64,000 bases of DNA, taken from the NCBI GenBank assembly GCA_007026445.1, contig VDMD01000005.1:1178001-1242000 (forward strand). The letters run 5' to 3'. Within the stretch, counting starts at the first letter, position 1; each line of letters opens with the position of its first letter. The notes beneath the pieces are model-generated. The model ran no database searches and was not told the DNA's origin. It saw nothing but the letters and a program-made list of their open reading frames with translations. Both the position numbers and the translations under genes were made by a program. This document shows, piece by piece, positions 33,715-44,557 of this stretch. The stretch is from Schizophyllum amplum (Eukaryota > Basidiomycota > Agaricomycetes > Agaricales > Schizophyllaceae).

Positions 33715-35167
33715 TCATGGGCTGCCTTGCTCGTCTTCAAGAGCCGTTAAGTCGGTCGGCGGCAGCCACATCAGTTGTCGTGGTGCTTCGAGGTAGGTTT
33801 GGCTGTTCACAACGGGGTCGTCGAAGGTGATGGCGAGCTCCTTGGGTGGCTGCCGACGCTCCGCTTCTTTCCACTCCAGGGCGAACTCGGCGCCGTGCGT
33901 GTTGCGCCGGTGTCTCCGGGCGTTCGACTGCACCGTGAAGCGCAGGGAGCAGTCGTGGAAGCCGCATACGTAAGCTGCAGAGGAGGTGAGAGCTCGTCGT
34001 ATCTGGACAGCAGAACGCGCACGTTTCACATTATTGTGGGAGTTCATGTGCGTCTGCAGGCCGCCCGGGCTATCATCGACCGTCAGGTAACTTTCCAGGC
34101 GGTGGACTTCGCACTCACCGCGGAAACCACTTCTGGCAAATGGGACACTGGTGCATTTTTGGTGGTCGCATGAGCGGGCTCTTCTTGTCCTTGGGGGAGG
34201 ATGGCGGGGACGAGGTTGTCGACGACCCCGAGCCTGTCGTATTTGAGCGGTCGAGAGCCACGTATGACTGGCCAATGAGAGGGGGGCTTGTTGAGTAGGT
34301 CACTGGCGCGCTGGCGGCGGCTAGGGTAGAGCGAGCGGGTGACGATGGGATGGCGAGTCCAACAGCTGGGTTTTGCTGGCGACAAGGGGTGTGAACATGG
34401 CCGGGAGAGACGGGTGTCAGAGCACCGGCCAAGGTACTGTACAGGCGGGCAGAAGCTGTGTCTGTACGCCCGTCAAAGCGAGAGCCAGGCCGTAAACCAT
34501 CACGTGCGGCAGGATGTTCGTGGGTTTCTAACCTAGGAGACTCTGCCCAGTGCGTCGGCGCCATGCGATGTCTACTCCTACCATCGTCAGTCACAGATTC
34601 TACGCGGCCAGCAACACGTAGAGGCTCAGAGTACGACGGTTGGAAGACGCTCCGCGTATGGGCAACACCTGCCCTCCCCGTGGCGTGACTGGCCGCCCCA
34701 CTCGGATATTCACCGCGCCTGCTCTCGCTGGGCATCGCGACAGGATCATGATACTCTCCCCACGTCGGCGCTGGCCCTTCATATCGTCCCTGTCTCTGAT
34801 CTGTTTGGCGCGGCTGAAAAGGTATGGAGGCATGGACGTCAATACTTTCACCTTGGTCATAATATCTAGGATTAGCCCCGCTCTGATCTCTCGCAAGACT
34901 CGTGTCCACAGCACCGGGCGCGGCGTACCAGCTGTACGAGATGGAATGTCGATATGCGGATTGTGGCGATTCTTCAAAGTACGTCGCGTATGGGTCATGA
35001 CTGGATGGTGCTCGAGAGATTCCCCTGCTCGCAAGCGTTTCGAAGGGGTGGACTCCCACAGGCTGAGCGAGATTCGAACGCATCCTGCCGCTTTTCTCCC
35101 GAACAGGCTCGCTGACGAAGCCGGCCTCGTGTTGAAACCACAGTTTGCTGTCGCCGGCGGGGTACAT
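33715..35167 (-). CDS. Two-finger C2H2 transcription factor
   Basis: Putative sequence-specific nuclear factor. Minus-strand exons 35167-34119, 34069-34023 and 33974-33715 give 451 aa. The first about 330 residues are a long Ser/Pro/Arg-rich disordered region. Two tandem fingers follow: CPICQKWFPR...HMNSH (C-x2-C-x12-H-x3-H, split by intron 1) and CGFHDCSLRF...HRRNTH (C-x4-C-x12-H-x4-H). This pair is typical of fungal regulators. The tail is acidic and Pro-rich. Targets are unknown. Confidence 0.88.
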
Positions 35168-37939
35168 GGCGGGGTGGTCTAGGGTGCCACTGGCTTAGGC
35201 CCCTGGATATTGCGTTGTTGACCTTAGGCGACGTCGTGTACTGGACCCTAGGTGAGCAAGCTTGCGCTGACCGTCAGGGTAGTGTCACAAGTGGCGTGCG
35301 CGTTCGTGCTCACCTAGTCCCTTTCCTTTCCGCGGATTCTGAAGATGCACTCGAGGCTGGACCCGAGGGAGAAGTGCAACACGAACCTTGCGTTCCCAGT
35401 CTCAACGTCCTCAGTTTATACCTCGTCGGACGCGTACCAGGGGCTGTTCGTGGCGCGGATCACAAAGGCGGTCGCGCGTGCGTTTGTTGTGGGCTTCCTT
35501 GAGCCGCGTATGCTTTTTGTGCGTTTGAATCTTCCTTAGATGACACAAGACGTTGACGAATGCGCTCTAGGTTGGTACGGCTCAAGGTTGAGTCACTGCC
35601 CCGATTCACCTGCGCGGCCATTGTTGGCTGTCAGCGTGCTGGATCAAACGAACCAGGTAAATTTTGGGCGATGTACCCATTCATGTCATGTGCCTCCGAG
35701 GTACCTTCGTTTTCTTTCGATACGTCGATGGGTGGCGACCACCGCTAAATAGGAAGACAAGGTAGGAAGATCAGGTGCAAGTCCAAGCACAAATGATGAT
35801 TTCTGTTTTTCCAGGAAAGGGTATAGATGCACCGGCCACGACCGCCACGAAGGGCTGTCATTCGGGCGCGCTATCCGCTTTCATCTATGGAGCCGCCGTG
35901 TTTGTCCAAGCCATGGCACTGCGCCTTGTTCCGACTCCTCTGTCGCATGCCACTCAGGAGATAGCGTTCACAACCCAGCGCGTTCGACATCAAAATGCAG
36001 TCGCAAACTCGTCTACCGAGCTTGCTTGTATGCCTTCGTTCCGATGGTACCGGTTTGACTCAAGTTCGCGGACTTGGGGGCTGTCCGGGGCGCCATGCAC
36101 GCGCCACATCCTCTGCGCTGTCTTCGCGTAGCACCCCACTTTTTGGTGCCAATGATATGCTGGCCGACGTCTACACGCCCCGGTCCGCCCCCCGACCAAA
36201 TTCAATTCCGAACTCAACCAATGCCCTCATTCACAGCGAAAATCACCGCCTTACCTGCACCTCCTCCCTGCTATGATGGGCGCAGTAAATGTGGCTCCGG
36301 AGAGTGCTGAATGTACTATGCGCTCGCCGTCCTGCCACTCTGCGGAAGAGGTGAAAGGCAGTCTATTCGTTGATTATCTTGCTTGTAAACTCTATGAATG
36401 ACCTTGCTGAATTTTTGTGAGGACGAACGCAGTGCGACACGATGTTGTCAGCAGCTGCCGGCCTTGTTGATAAATATTTGCTGCACCCATGATTCGAGAG
36501 TCGCTTTAAGTAAGCTATGGCAAGCGCTTCTTACTGACTCTTACTGAGCCTTGAGTTCATGAAGGATCTCAAAAGATTCTCCAAGTGAAGGCACCGTCGC
36601 GGGATTCGCGGGAATGAACAGGCAAGAGGTTATGATGACCGTAACTGCCAAACAGCGTAAGCCAATAGATCGACCATAGCAGCCAGGCTTTGGCTGTTCA
36701 ATGGGAGCTATCCACGGGGCGTGTCTTCTGCGCCCACTTATAGCCTAGCCCGAAATTATGTACTCGTGGACGACAGTGAGTCCGCAAGATGAGGTGACGG
36801 AGACGCTGGAGGGCCGCTCGCCCACCTCGTGTTGCCCTTGGATGAAATCTCTCTATACGGTGGTTACCGAAGGAGGCCTTCCAGGCTGGACAAGCTCACA
36901 TCTGTATCGCAATGAAGTTGGAGCACGAATGGAGCAGTTGAGGGTCGAAATTGTGCCGAACTCTACGAAGTAGCAATGGCGCAAGGTGGCGACGACGCTG
37001 CGCGACTCACACTATATCCGTACGTTGTTGACTTCGGGACGCACGTCAAGGCCCGACCGAGCGTCAGTGACCGCTCATATCCGGCACAATCGATCTCTAG
37101 AAGTCGTGGAGAGGTAGGCAGGATTGAGGGCGGTGCTAGTGGAGGGCACAAAGGCCTTGTCAAGCACAGCGCATCACGAACAGCGGATGATTGTTTGGCC
37201 TGCGGTCAAACGGCTCGCGGGAGGAAGACATCGGCGCACTGGCGGTCATGGGGCTGTCCCGTATCTCTCAAAATCTCCTGGCATAGCACGCCCCCTCTCG
37301 AAAGCAATGTGCAAAACCGCGGCGCCGCAGAGCAGGCCGCCCACGCGTCCGCGGTACCGGCGGACCTAGAGCCTGCGTAGGTAAGCGCGTTTTGTACATC
37401 TGACATCTGACTTCTGAGGGTGTACGACAGCAGTGAAGACGTACCTCTGGCATGGTAAGACTAAGCCGAGCGATAGGTTGTATCATCTGCGCATGGTAAA
37501 CCCGTCTTCGGACCGTTATCCATTGAGACAAAGGCACAACTCACGCTGCGTTCATGTTGGAGTCTTATGAGTTGAGTACCGAAGGGGCGGTCATCGATAA
37601 CCCGTCTGAGGGAGACGAGCATGGCGTGGACATCAACAAGGGCCGAGTCAGTAATAGAAAGAGTAAGAGACGACAAAGTAGACAGACGGACAGACGGACG
37701 TGCCAGGGACTGGGCCAAGAGCGCCACTTGAATGTAGAACACGACAAACCGTGATATACGGATGTCGCTATAGTCGCGTCGGACGAAACGGTACGCCAGC
37801 TGTAAGCCAGTTGAGCTTGATCGATACGTGCGGATTGACGAAGGCCGCCCCAAATTCTCGGGCGCAACGGCCTTGTGATGACTTCGTAGGAGCGACAAAT
37901 GTGGCATCACAGCACCTGGCAGTATGTACGATACATCGT
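35168..37939. other. 2.8 kb gene-poor stretch with coding-like debris
   Basis: Between 35335 and 35760 one frame has protein-like runs (NLAFPVSTSSVYTSSDA, LFVARITKAVARAFVVGF and, after a possible intron, LVRLKVESLPRFTCAA). No complete start-to-stop chain can be assembled and I do not recognise the family. A gene remnant is most likely. From 36300 to 37940 only short, unconnected frames are present, including a 163-codon frame on the minus strand (37461-37952) with no family likeness. Confidence 0.4.
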
Positions 37940-39103
37940 TCATTTGGCGCACGCTAAGAACGTTTGTAGAGTCTCCTTTGGATGGTCATACAGAGACTAG
38001 AAGGTCATCAGCATACGGCAGGCGGCAAAGTATAATCTTACTCACATAGTGATTTCCCTCTTCAATCACCTTGAACGTCACCCTAGAAAGCGCGTTGTGC
38101 GCCTTGACCTCATCCTCCATCGCCCAGGCAGCCCAGACCATCATCCAGAGGCTTGCCCCTGCCGACACGTAGCTGATCTTCGGCTGACCCCACGCCTTCC
38201 ACGTCGCCTCGCTGAAGAAGGCGGAGTCACGCGCAGAGCGTACGAAAGGCTCGAAGTCCGGGCTCATGATACCTGCATCACCTGGGGTCGCTCCGGCCAG
38301 GTCTGTCATGACAGGATAGAAGTGCTCCTCCTGGTCCGTGGGCGTGCGGGTCGGGTCGGCCCGCGTACCAAGCTTCTCGTCGTCGCGAGAAGCCAGATCG
38401 TGCTTGAAGTACGACGCAAACCAGGCGAGGAAGGCGGAGTAGCGATCCGCCGGGGCAATGCGTCGTCTGTTAAGGGAGTGTAAAGCTGTGGGCGGATGAG
38501 GGCCAACGCCTCCGGAGGGGGGTCTACGTAGGCTATTGAGAACAATGGATGGAAATGAGCAGCACAAGTGCGTACCATAGTAGATGAAGGCCTTCGTCTT
38601 CTCGCTCACGCGCTCCCTCACTTCGCCTGGGACGAAGTTGATCGCGTCGATCATCGAGCTCAGATACGAGTTGCCAGCGGACCAGGCTACGAACGCGACG
38701 CCTCCCTCCCCTATCGATCCATCTTTGATAAGGGTATCGAGCATATAAACGTAGTGGCGTCCCTCGCCGCGGTACAGATCGCCGCGCTCGTCAGACGCGC
38801 CTTCGGTGAACACGCGCGTCTCTTCGGGGGAATAGGGTGTCGAGCCTGCATATCCACGGCGGTTCACGCCAATGAAGCGAACACCCTGAGAGAAAGCGAG
38901 CTCAGCGATTCGGTTTGCGATGCCTTATATTCATGTCAGCCTGAAGTGGGGGAGACGAAAGATAGAGACCCACCTGCGGTAGATGGTACCCCCCAGCCGT
39001 GTAAGAAGACTAATGTCAGATAGCCCGGTGCATCTGGTGCGCCGGTGTCTATAGCTTTGAAGTTCGTCCCACACTGGGTAGTGATAGTCCGCTCGAAGGT
39101 CAT
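37940..39103 (-). CDS. Alpha/beta hydrolase, one single-base frame break
   Basis: Serine hydrolase of unknown substrate. Minus-strand exons 39103-38974, 38923-38576, 38532-38046 and 37996-37940. It begins MTFERTITTQCG. The oxyanion region is LVFLHGWG, then GVNRRGYAGSTPY, and the nucleophile elbow is AWSAGNSY (A-x-S-x-G). The catalytic His is in VIEEGNHY, at the end of exon 3, and the tail is SLYDHPKETLQTF. The frame slips by one lost C at about 38453 in a C run (YTPLTDDALP to ADRYSAFLAWF), and the phase of the flanking exons requires that base. A damaged tandem copy lies upstream at 39.6-39.8 kb. Confidence 0.83.
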
Positions 39104-40075
39104 GGTGGTCGAACGGCAAGGAGCTAGCGAGGGTAAAGGACGTCTACCAAGCCGCCCTTTATAATCGTGCACGAATCTAAGAACCAGTATCTCGCGTTGA
39201 CTTGATGACGCTCAAACGAGAGATTGACGCGTCCATGGCTGTCGAGTTTAGGCGAGCTTAGGCGGTGAATGACGGAGGAGACAAGCCCGAGCCATCGGCG
39301 TTTGTAAGTCGCTGACCGGACCAATGCCGGAGTACATAAGCAACTTGGACCGTTAGACCGGAATCCCTTCATCGGGCAATCCATGGCATGAAGTTATAAG
39401 TTAGGCAAAGTAGAAGCCACCGTCGAGGCGACATGCGACTCGGGAGATAAGCAGAAAGCCTAACGTCGTCAAGGTGGATATACTGAGCTCCTGGCCCATC
39501 ATGATCAAGTTGCACTGTACAGCGAACGCACCTACTGAAGCAAGGGCAAAAGCCCACATCACCATGATACTGCATTATTTTCATTGAGTACAGGCCAGAA
39601 ACGCTAGTAGAGTCTCCTAAGGATGATCATATAGACTAAACGGTCATCAGTACACGCGCATTTTATAAACCCAATATCGTCCACTCACGAAATGATAGTC
39701 CGCTCGACGGTCATGGTGGTCAAGTAGCGAGCGTTGAGGAGCTACTGAGCATAGTGAACGCTTGTTACCACTCACAAATCACGAGATCAGTAACTTCGGC
39801 AGACTTCGATGACGCTCACATGAGTTTGAACACGGTATTGAGGTCTCCAACGACGCAGAAGCCGAACCCGAATCATCACTGCCGGTATAGTGATAGTTGC
39901 ACTGCAGTAATAGTATAGCAGACGCGCAGACGCACCTGATAATGGTACGGCAAGATCGTAAGCACGAGAATATTCCTAGAGCGAGCCGCAAGCGAGCAGA
40001 CCTTGGAAGAATAGATAAATATACGCACAAGCTACTGATACACGCGCTGACCACGCGAACGAAGCAACCTAAGTA
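39104..40075. other. Intergenic with a relic of the alpha/beta hydrolase gene
   Basis: Apart from the relic described separately, no gene is found. Confidence 0.5.
39595..39835 (-). pseudogene. Internally deleted tandem copy of the alpha/beta hydrolase gene
   Basis: 39597-39652 resembles the 3' end of the hydrolase gene (37960-38016), sharing GTAGAGTCTCCT and GGTCATCAG. 39690-39718 resembles its start (39085-39113): the minus strand reads MTVERTII against MTFERTIT. A further match with upstream DNA is GATGACGCTCA (39809 against 39207). The body of the gene is missing. Order and orientation match the intact gene. Confidence 0.65.
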
Positions 40076-43000
40076 TCATACCCTGCTCACGTTCATCGTC
40101 GACGCCATCTCCAGAGGCAGCTGGCTGTACCCGAACTCCTCCGCTGGACGCCCTCTCACTAGACTGCGCACGCCGTCCCATACGTCTGCTGCGGTGCCTC
40201 GCGCGCTGTCCACCACTACACCCATCCAACCGGCTTGCTCCGTCGCCGGCACGTCCTCGCCGGGCATGACGCTCGCCTTCGGTCGCGTCCACCACTTGAG
40301 CGTCAAGGAGCTCGTGACGACGCTGACGCTCGAGAACGCCATGGCGGCGCCTGCGAGCATCGGGTGCATGTACAGTCCGAGGGGGAGGAAGAGACCCATG
40401 GCGAATGGGATGCCGACAATGTTGTACACGCATGCCCAGATGAGGTTCCGCTTGATGACAGAATATATGTTGCGCGAGAGGTAAAGTGCGGCGACGACGT
40501 CAAGAAGGTCGTTTCGCACGAGGACGACGTCGGCGGCCTCTATAGCGACAGAGGTACCTGATGAGAGCGCGATGCCGACAGTGGCAGCGACGAGTGCAGG
40601 TGAGTCGTTGATGCCGTCGCCGACCTGCAGGATAGTGTGTCAATGTCATGAGACTTGAAGTTCGAACTCGGAACCTACCATCGCAACACCGCCCTTCTGC
40701 TGCTCCATCAGCTCCGTGACCTTGGTCGCCTTGCCTTGCGGACTCATGCCCGCCATGACGCCTTCCGGTCGGATGCCCACCTGCTTCGCCACCGCAAGCG
40801 CCGTCGCTTTGGAGTCGCCCGTCATCATATTGACCTCGATCCCCATATCGCGCAGCGCCTTGATCGCATGCCTACTTGACGGCTTCGGCGCGTCCGCAAG
40901 CGAAACACCGAGCACGGGCACCGCGCTGCTGATCGTCGACCGCTTCAACGCGACATACACGACCGTGCGGCCAAGGTCGGACTCCTGCTCGTTGAAGGTG
41001 GACAAGGCAGCTGGAAGATACGCACCCTCCTGCGAGAGGAACTGCGCGTTGCCGATAAGGATGGTGGACTTTGCGCTGCCGGAGGCGATCGTCGCGCGTA
41101 CGCCCGCGCCCGTGACGCTCTCGAAGGTCTGCACCTCCGTGTCAGGGAGAGAGCCTCCCTTCAGCAGCTCGCGCCCGTGCGCCGCGATCGCGCGCGCGAG
41201 CGGGTGCTCCGACTTGGCCTCCGTCGCGCTGACCATTGCAAGCGCAGTTCGCCTCGGCGTCATCCCGTCCGCGCACATGCCGTCCAAGTTGGCTTGAGTG
41301 TACATCTCGTCGCTCGCGCCCGCGGCCGGGACCCAGCAAAGCCCTGCGACACTGAGCTTGCCCGCAGTGACCGTGCCAGTCTTGTCGAGCACGACGCGCT
41401 TGATGCTGCGGCTTGCTTCGAGGGCGCGACCGCCCTTGATCAGGATGCCGTTCTTCGCGCCCATACCAGTGCCAACCATGATGGCTGTAGGCGTGCTGAG
41501 CCCTAGAGCGCACGGGCATGCAACAACAACGACCGAGATGCACATCTGCAGGCACGTTGCGAACTTGCTGGCTCCATGTCGATGGAACATCATCGGCAGG
41601 TCCTCTTCCGGCACGACGTGCGAGACGACGAGCCAGCAGACGAAGGTAAGGAGGGCGAGCGAGATGACGGTCGGCACGAAGTAACCGGCGACGCGGTCCG
41701 CAAAGGCCTGAATGGGCGCCTTGTTCGTCTGTGCCTCCTCCACCAGACGTACAATCTGCTTCAGGGCAGTGTCCTTGCCAGCGCGCGTGACAATCATGTC
41801 GAAAGTACCCAGCCCGTTGACGGTGCCGCCAATAACGGCGTCGCCCGGGTGTTTCGTGACGGGCATCGCCTCTCCCGTTAGCGCGCTCTCGTCGACAGTC
41901 GACGTGCCGCGCAGCACAGTGCCATCCGCAGGGATCTTGTCGCCGGGTACGAGCTTGACCGTGTCACCGACCTCTACAAGCTCCGTGGCTATCCGCTTCT
42001 CCTGCTTGCATGCCGGCGCGTCCGTGTATATCGTAGCCATCGACGGCGCGAGCGCCATGAGATCTGTCAAGGCCGCGCTCGTCTTGCCCTTGGCTTTGTT
42101 CTCCAGGTACCGGCCGAACGATACAAAGGTCATGAGCATCGTCGTTGTATCGAAGAAGACCATCGGACGAAACTCGGGGTCCTCGTTGAATATCGCAAAG
42201 AACATCGCCGCAACCGAGTAAAAGTACGCCGCAGAAGTGCCGATGACGACCAGCACGTCCATCGTCGCGGAGCCGTGCTTGAGCGCCTTCCACGCATTGC
42301 GATAGAACCGCGCGCCGACCCAAAACTGCGCTGGCGTCGTAAGCGCGAGGACGAGCAGATCGCCGAGGTACAGCCCGGTGCACATCCGGTGACCCAGGAA
42401 GTGCTTGAAGAAGCCGATCTTCGGAAGTACCATCGAGAGGAGGAATACGGGGATGGCGAAACACAGAGCGAGGATGAACCGACTGCGCCATTCCATGACT
42501 TCCTTGGCGCGGGTGAGTGATTTTAGCTGCGTTGCATCGTCGTGGTCCGAGAGCATGGCGTCAAAGCCCATGTCCTCAATCGACTCAATGAGCTCTCGCG
42601 GCTTGACCATGGCGGGGTCGAATTCGATGTTGCATGTTTCTGTGGCGAGGGAACGGCGACTGTCCGTACACCGGGCATAGCCCTGAGGCCTTTCTCGACA
42701 GAGCTGGTGCACGACGAGCATGTCATGCCGTATATTCGGAGGGTAATCTTGTCCGCGCTGCTTGGGGGGATGTGGGTGGCGTCGAAGCCGATGTCTGATA
42801 TTTCCTGCGCGCAGATTGGGTAAGCAGGTGTAGGGAGGTATGGGCTCGGTACACACCTCGACAATCTTGTCGGGATTCCATGCTGCGGGGTCGTACTCAA
42901 CGACGCCGCGCTCTGCCAGCAGTGCGACCTTGATAGAATGTATGCCTTGCTGTTCCCGGAGCATGCTCTCGATGGACTGGTAGGATATGTGAGGCGTTTG

Positions 43001-43224
43001 TGCTCGTCGGCGTTGACCGGACGCACCTCAACACATGCGCTGCATGTCATCCCCTCTATTCTGAACTCGCTACGCTCCAGCGGCTGTTCGTCGTCGAGCG
43101 CGAGCTCCTTGTCGACGTTGTGCATGAGCGGTTCGTTCGAGCCAGAGGGGAGCACGATGGATGCGCGGGAGAAAGAGGCGGAAAGGGGTGTCTTGGCCAG
43201 GACATCGCGTATAAATGAAGCCAT
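40076..43224 (-). CDS. CCC2: Copper-transporting P1B-type ATPase (CCC2/ATP7-like), one single-base frame break
   Basis: Pumps Cu(I) into the secretory pathway to load cuproenzymes, which in wood-decay fungi would include laccases (inferred). Minus-strand exons 43224-43027, 42976-42857, 42804-40679 and 40624-40076, about 997 aa. Two N-terminal metal-binding domains carry GMTCSACVE and GMTCSSCTSS. Then the TGEA actuator loop, the transmembrane CPC motif in VACPCALG, the phosphorylation site DKTGTVT, the SEHPLA loop and VGDGINDSPAL, made across the last splice. MBD2 is broken by loss of one T at about 42651. Exon phase needs that base. Divergent from protease 2. Confidence 0.94.
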
Positions 43225-44557
43225 GGTGTAGGAAGAGGTGGTGGGGGAGGAAGAGATGCCCCTGGTTCCGATGCCCGGGCTGATGTGTAGGACAATGAGT
43301 AAGCTTGTCGGACTGATATAGTAAGGTTAGAAACAGAGCGAAAAAGAGCGGAAGTGCAGTCGAAAGCAGCGAGCAAACAGAAACTGTGTTTTCCGGCAGG
43401 AGTTTCCTGAGCGTCCTGCGCCGAAAAGCAAGCAATGGGAGGCGAAACAGAGAGTCGATGGGCGCAGCAAGAGATCCGAAGCTCGGTGGCGACGCGAACT
43501 GATGACCGTGGGAAATGTAACTAACATGCGTCACACATTCGTCTCGGAGGCAATTGTGCGAACAAACGCCCATGTTCGTTTTTCCTCAAGTCAACCTCAG
43601 TTATGCTCGAGTCAACATGAGGCGTCATTGACATCCCTTGTAGTGAACGATATCTGCCGCTGCAGTCCATTGAGAAGCCAAGGTAACAATAACTACTTCG
43701 CAGGTATGAAGACGGCCACCGTGGTGTGAATGAACCGCGACACTGTACATTTCGCCTCACTCAGATGGTCTGAGAATTCAGCCGGTATACAGTGAGACGC
43801 GTACAAACGTGAAGTCCATATTCGAGTAAGTTACCACGAGCGCATGCCATGATTCTTGCTTGATGGTGGCTACTGACGTGGGCAAACTCATGTAAACAAA
43901 GTACCATCAACCTTCCTCACCGCTACACTAGGCTGCACCTCTGCAAGTTCCATAGTCGTCACTCACTACTACATATTTTTCTGGCTTTGCAACAGCGATG
44001 CGCTGTAATGCTGGCAAAACTTGCGATCTTTGGGGCGCCACTGACAGCTGCTGGCGTGAAGCCTTCGCCATGCCGGAGGTTTCTCCGGGCGCGCGGTTGC
44101 TGGGACTTACATCTCGGAATCCCACCTGTGCTGGGATTTGGCTGGACCCAAACTTCTGTTGACGAATGCAAGGTCAGTCTCTGACTCGACCACAACGCGA
44201 GTGCTGCAGTGCTGCAGCAGACGGATGCCAAGGCGTGTGCGCACTGCGGGCCAAGCGTCGGCGGCGATGCGGCGGCGGCGGGATTTCCATTCAATTTACG
44301 CGTTCCGGGCCGGGGCTCGACCTGGGTCCGACGACGGTTGCCAGGCCTCCTCATGCTCGTTGATGTCATGTGCGACCCCTGCCGCGAGGGAACCGAAGAT
44401 GGATAAAAGGGGGACGGTCACAGCAGCTCTTCATCTCTCCTTTCACGCCCATCGTCCTCGTCCTTCATTTTGCCTGACCTCCCACTGAATCCCTAGTCCG
44501 AGGCTCACGCGCAGTCCATTCACTTATATATTCCTCTTCACTTGACAAGACGATACC
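43225..44557. other. Shared upstream region of CCC2 and protease 2
   Basis: 1.3 kb between divergent genes. GGATAAAAGG at 44401-44410 and TTATATATTC at 44524 are possible TATA elements for the protease. Open frames over 43959-44488 are unsupported. I saw no clear copper-response motif. Confidence 0.4.

Noticed and set aside
37461..37952. 163-codon minus-strand frame
   Set aside because: It has no family likeness, and it overlaps the last exon of the alpha/beta hydrolase at 37940-37996. Taken as chance.
43959..44488. Several open frames between CCC2 and protease 2
   Set aside because: Overlapping frames in several phases with no motif and no splice pattern. They lie in a promoter region.
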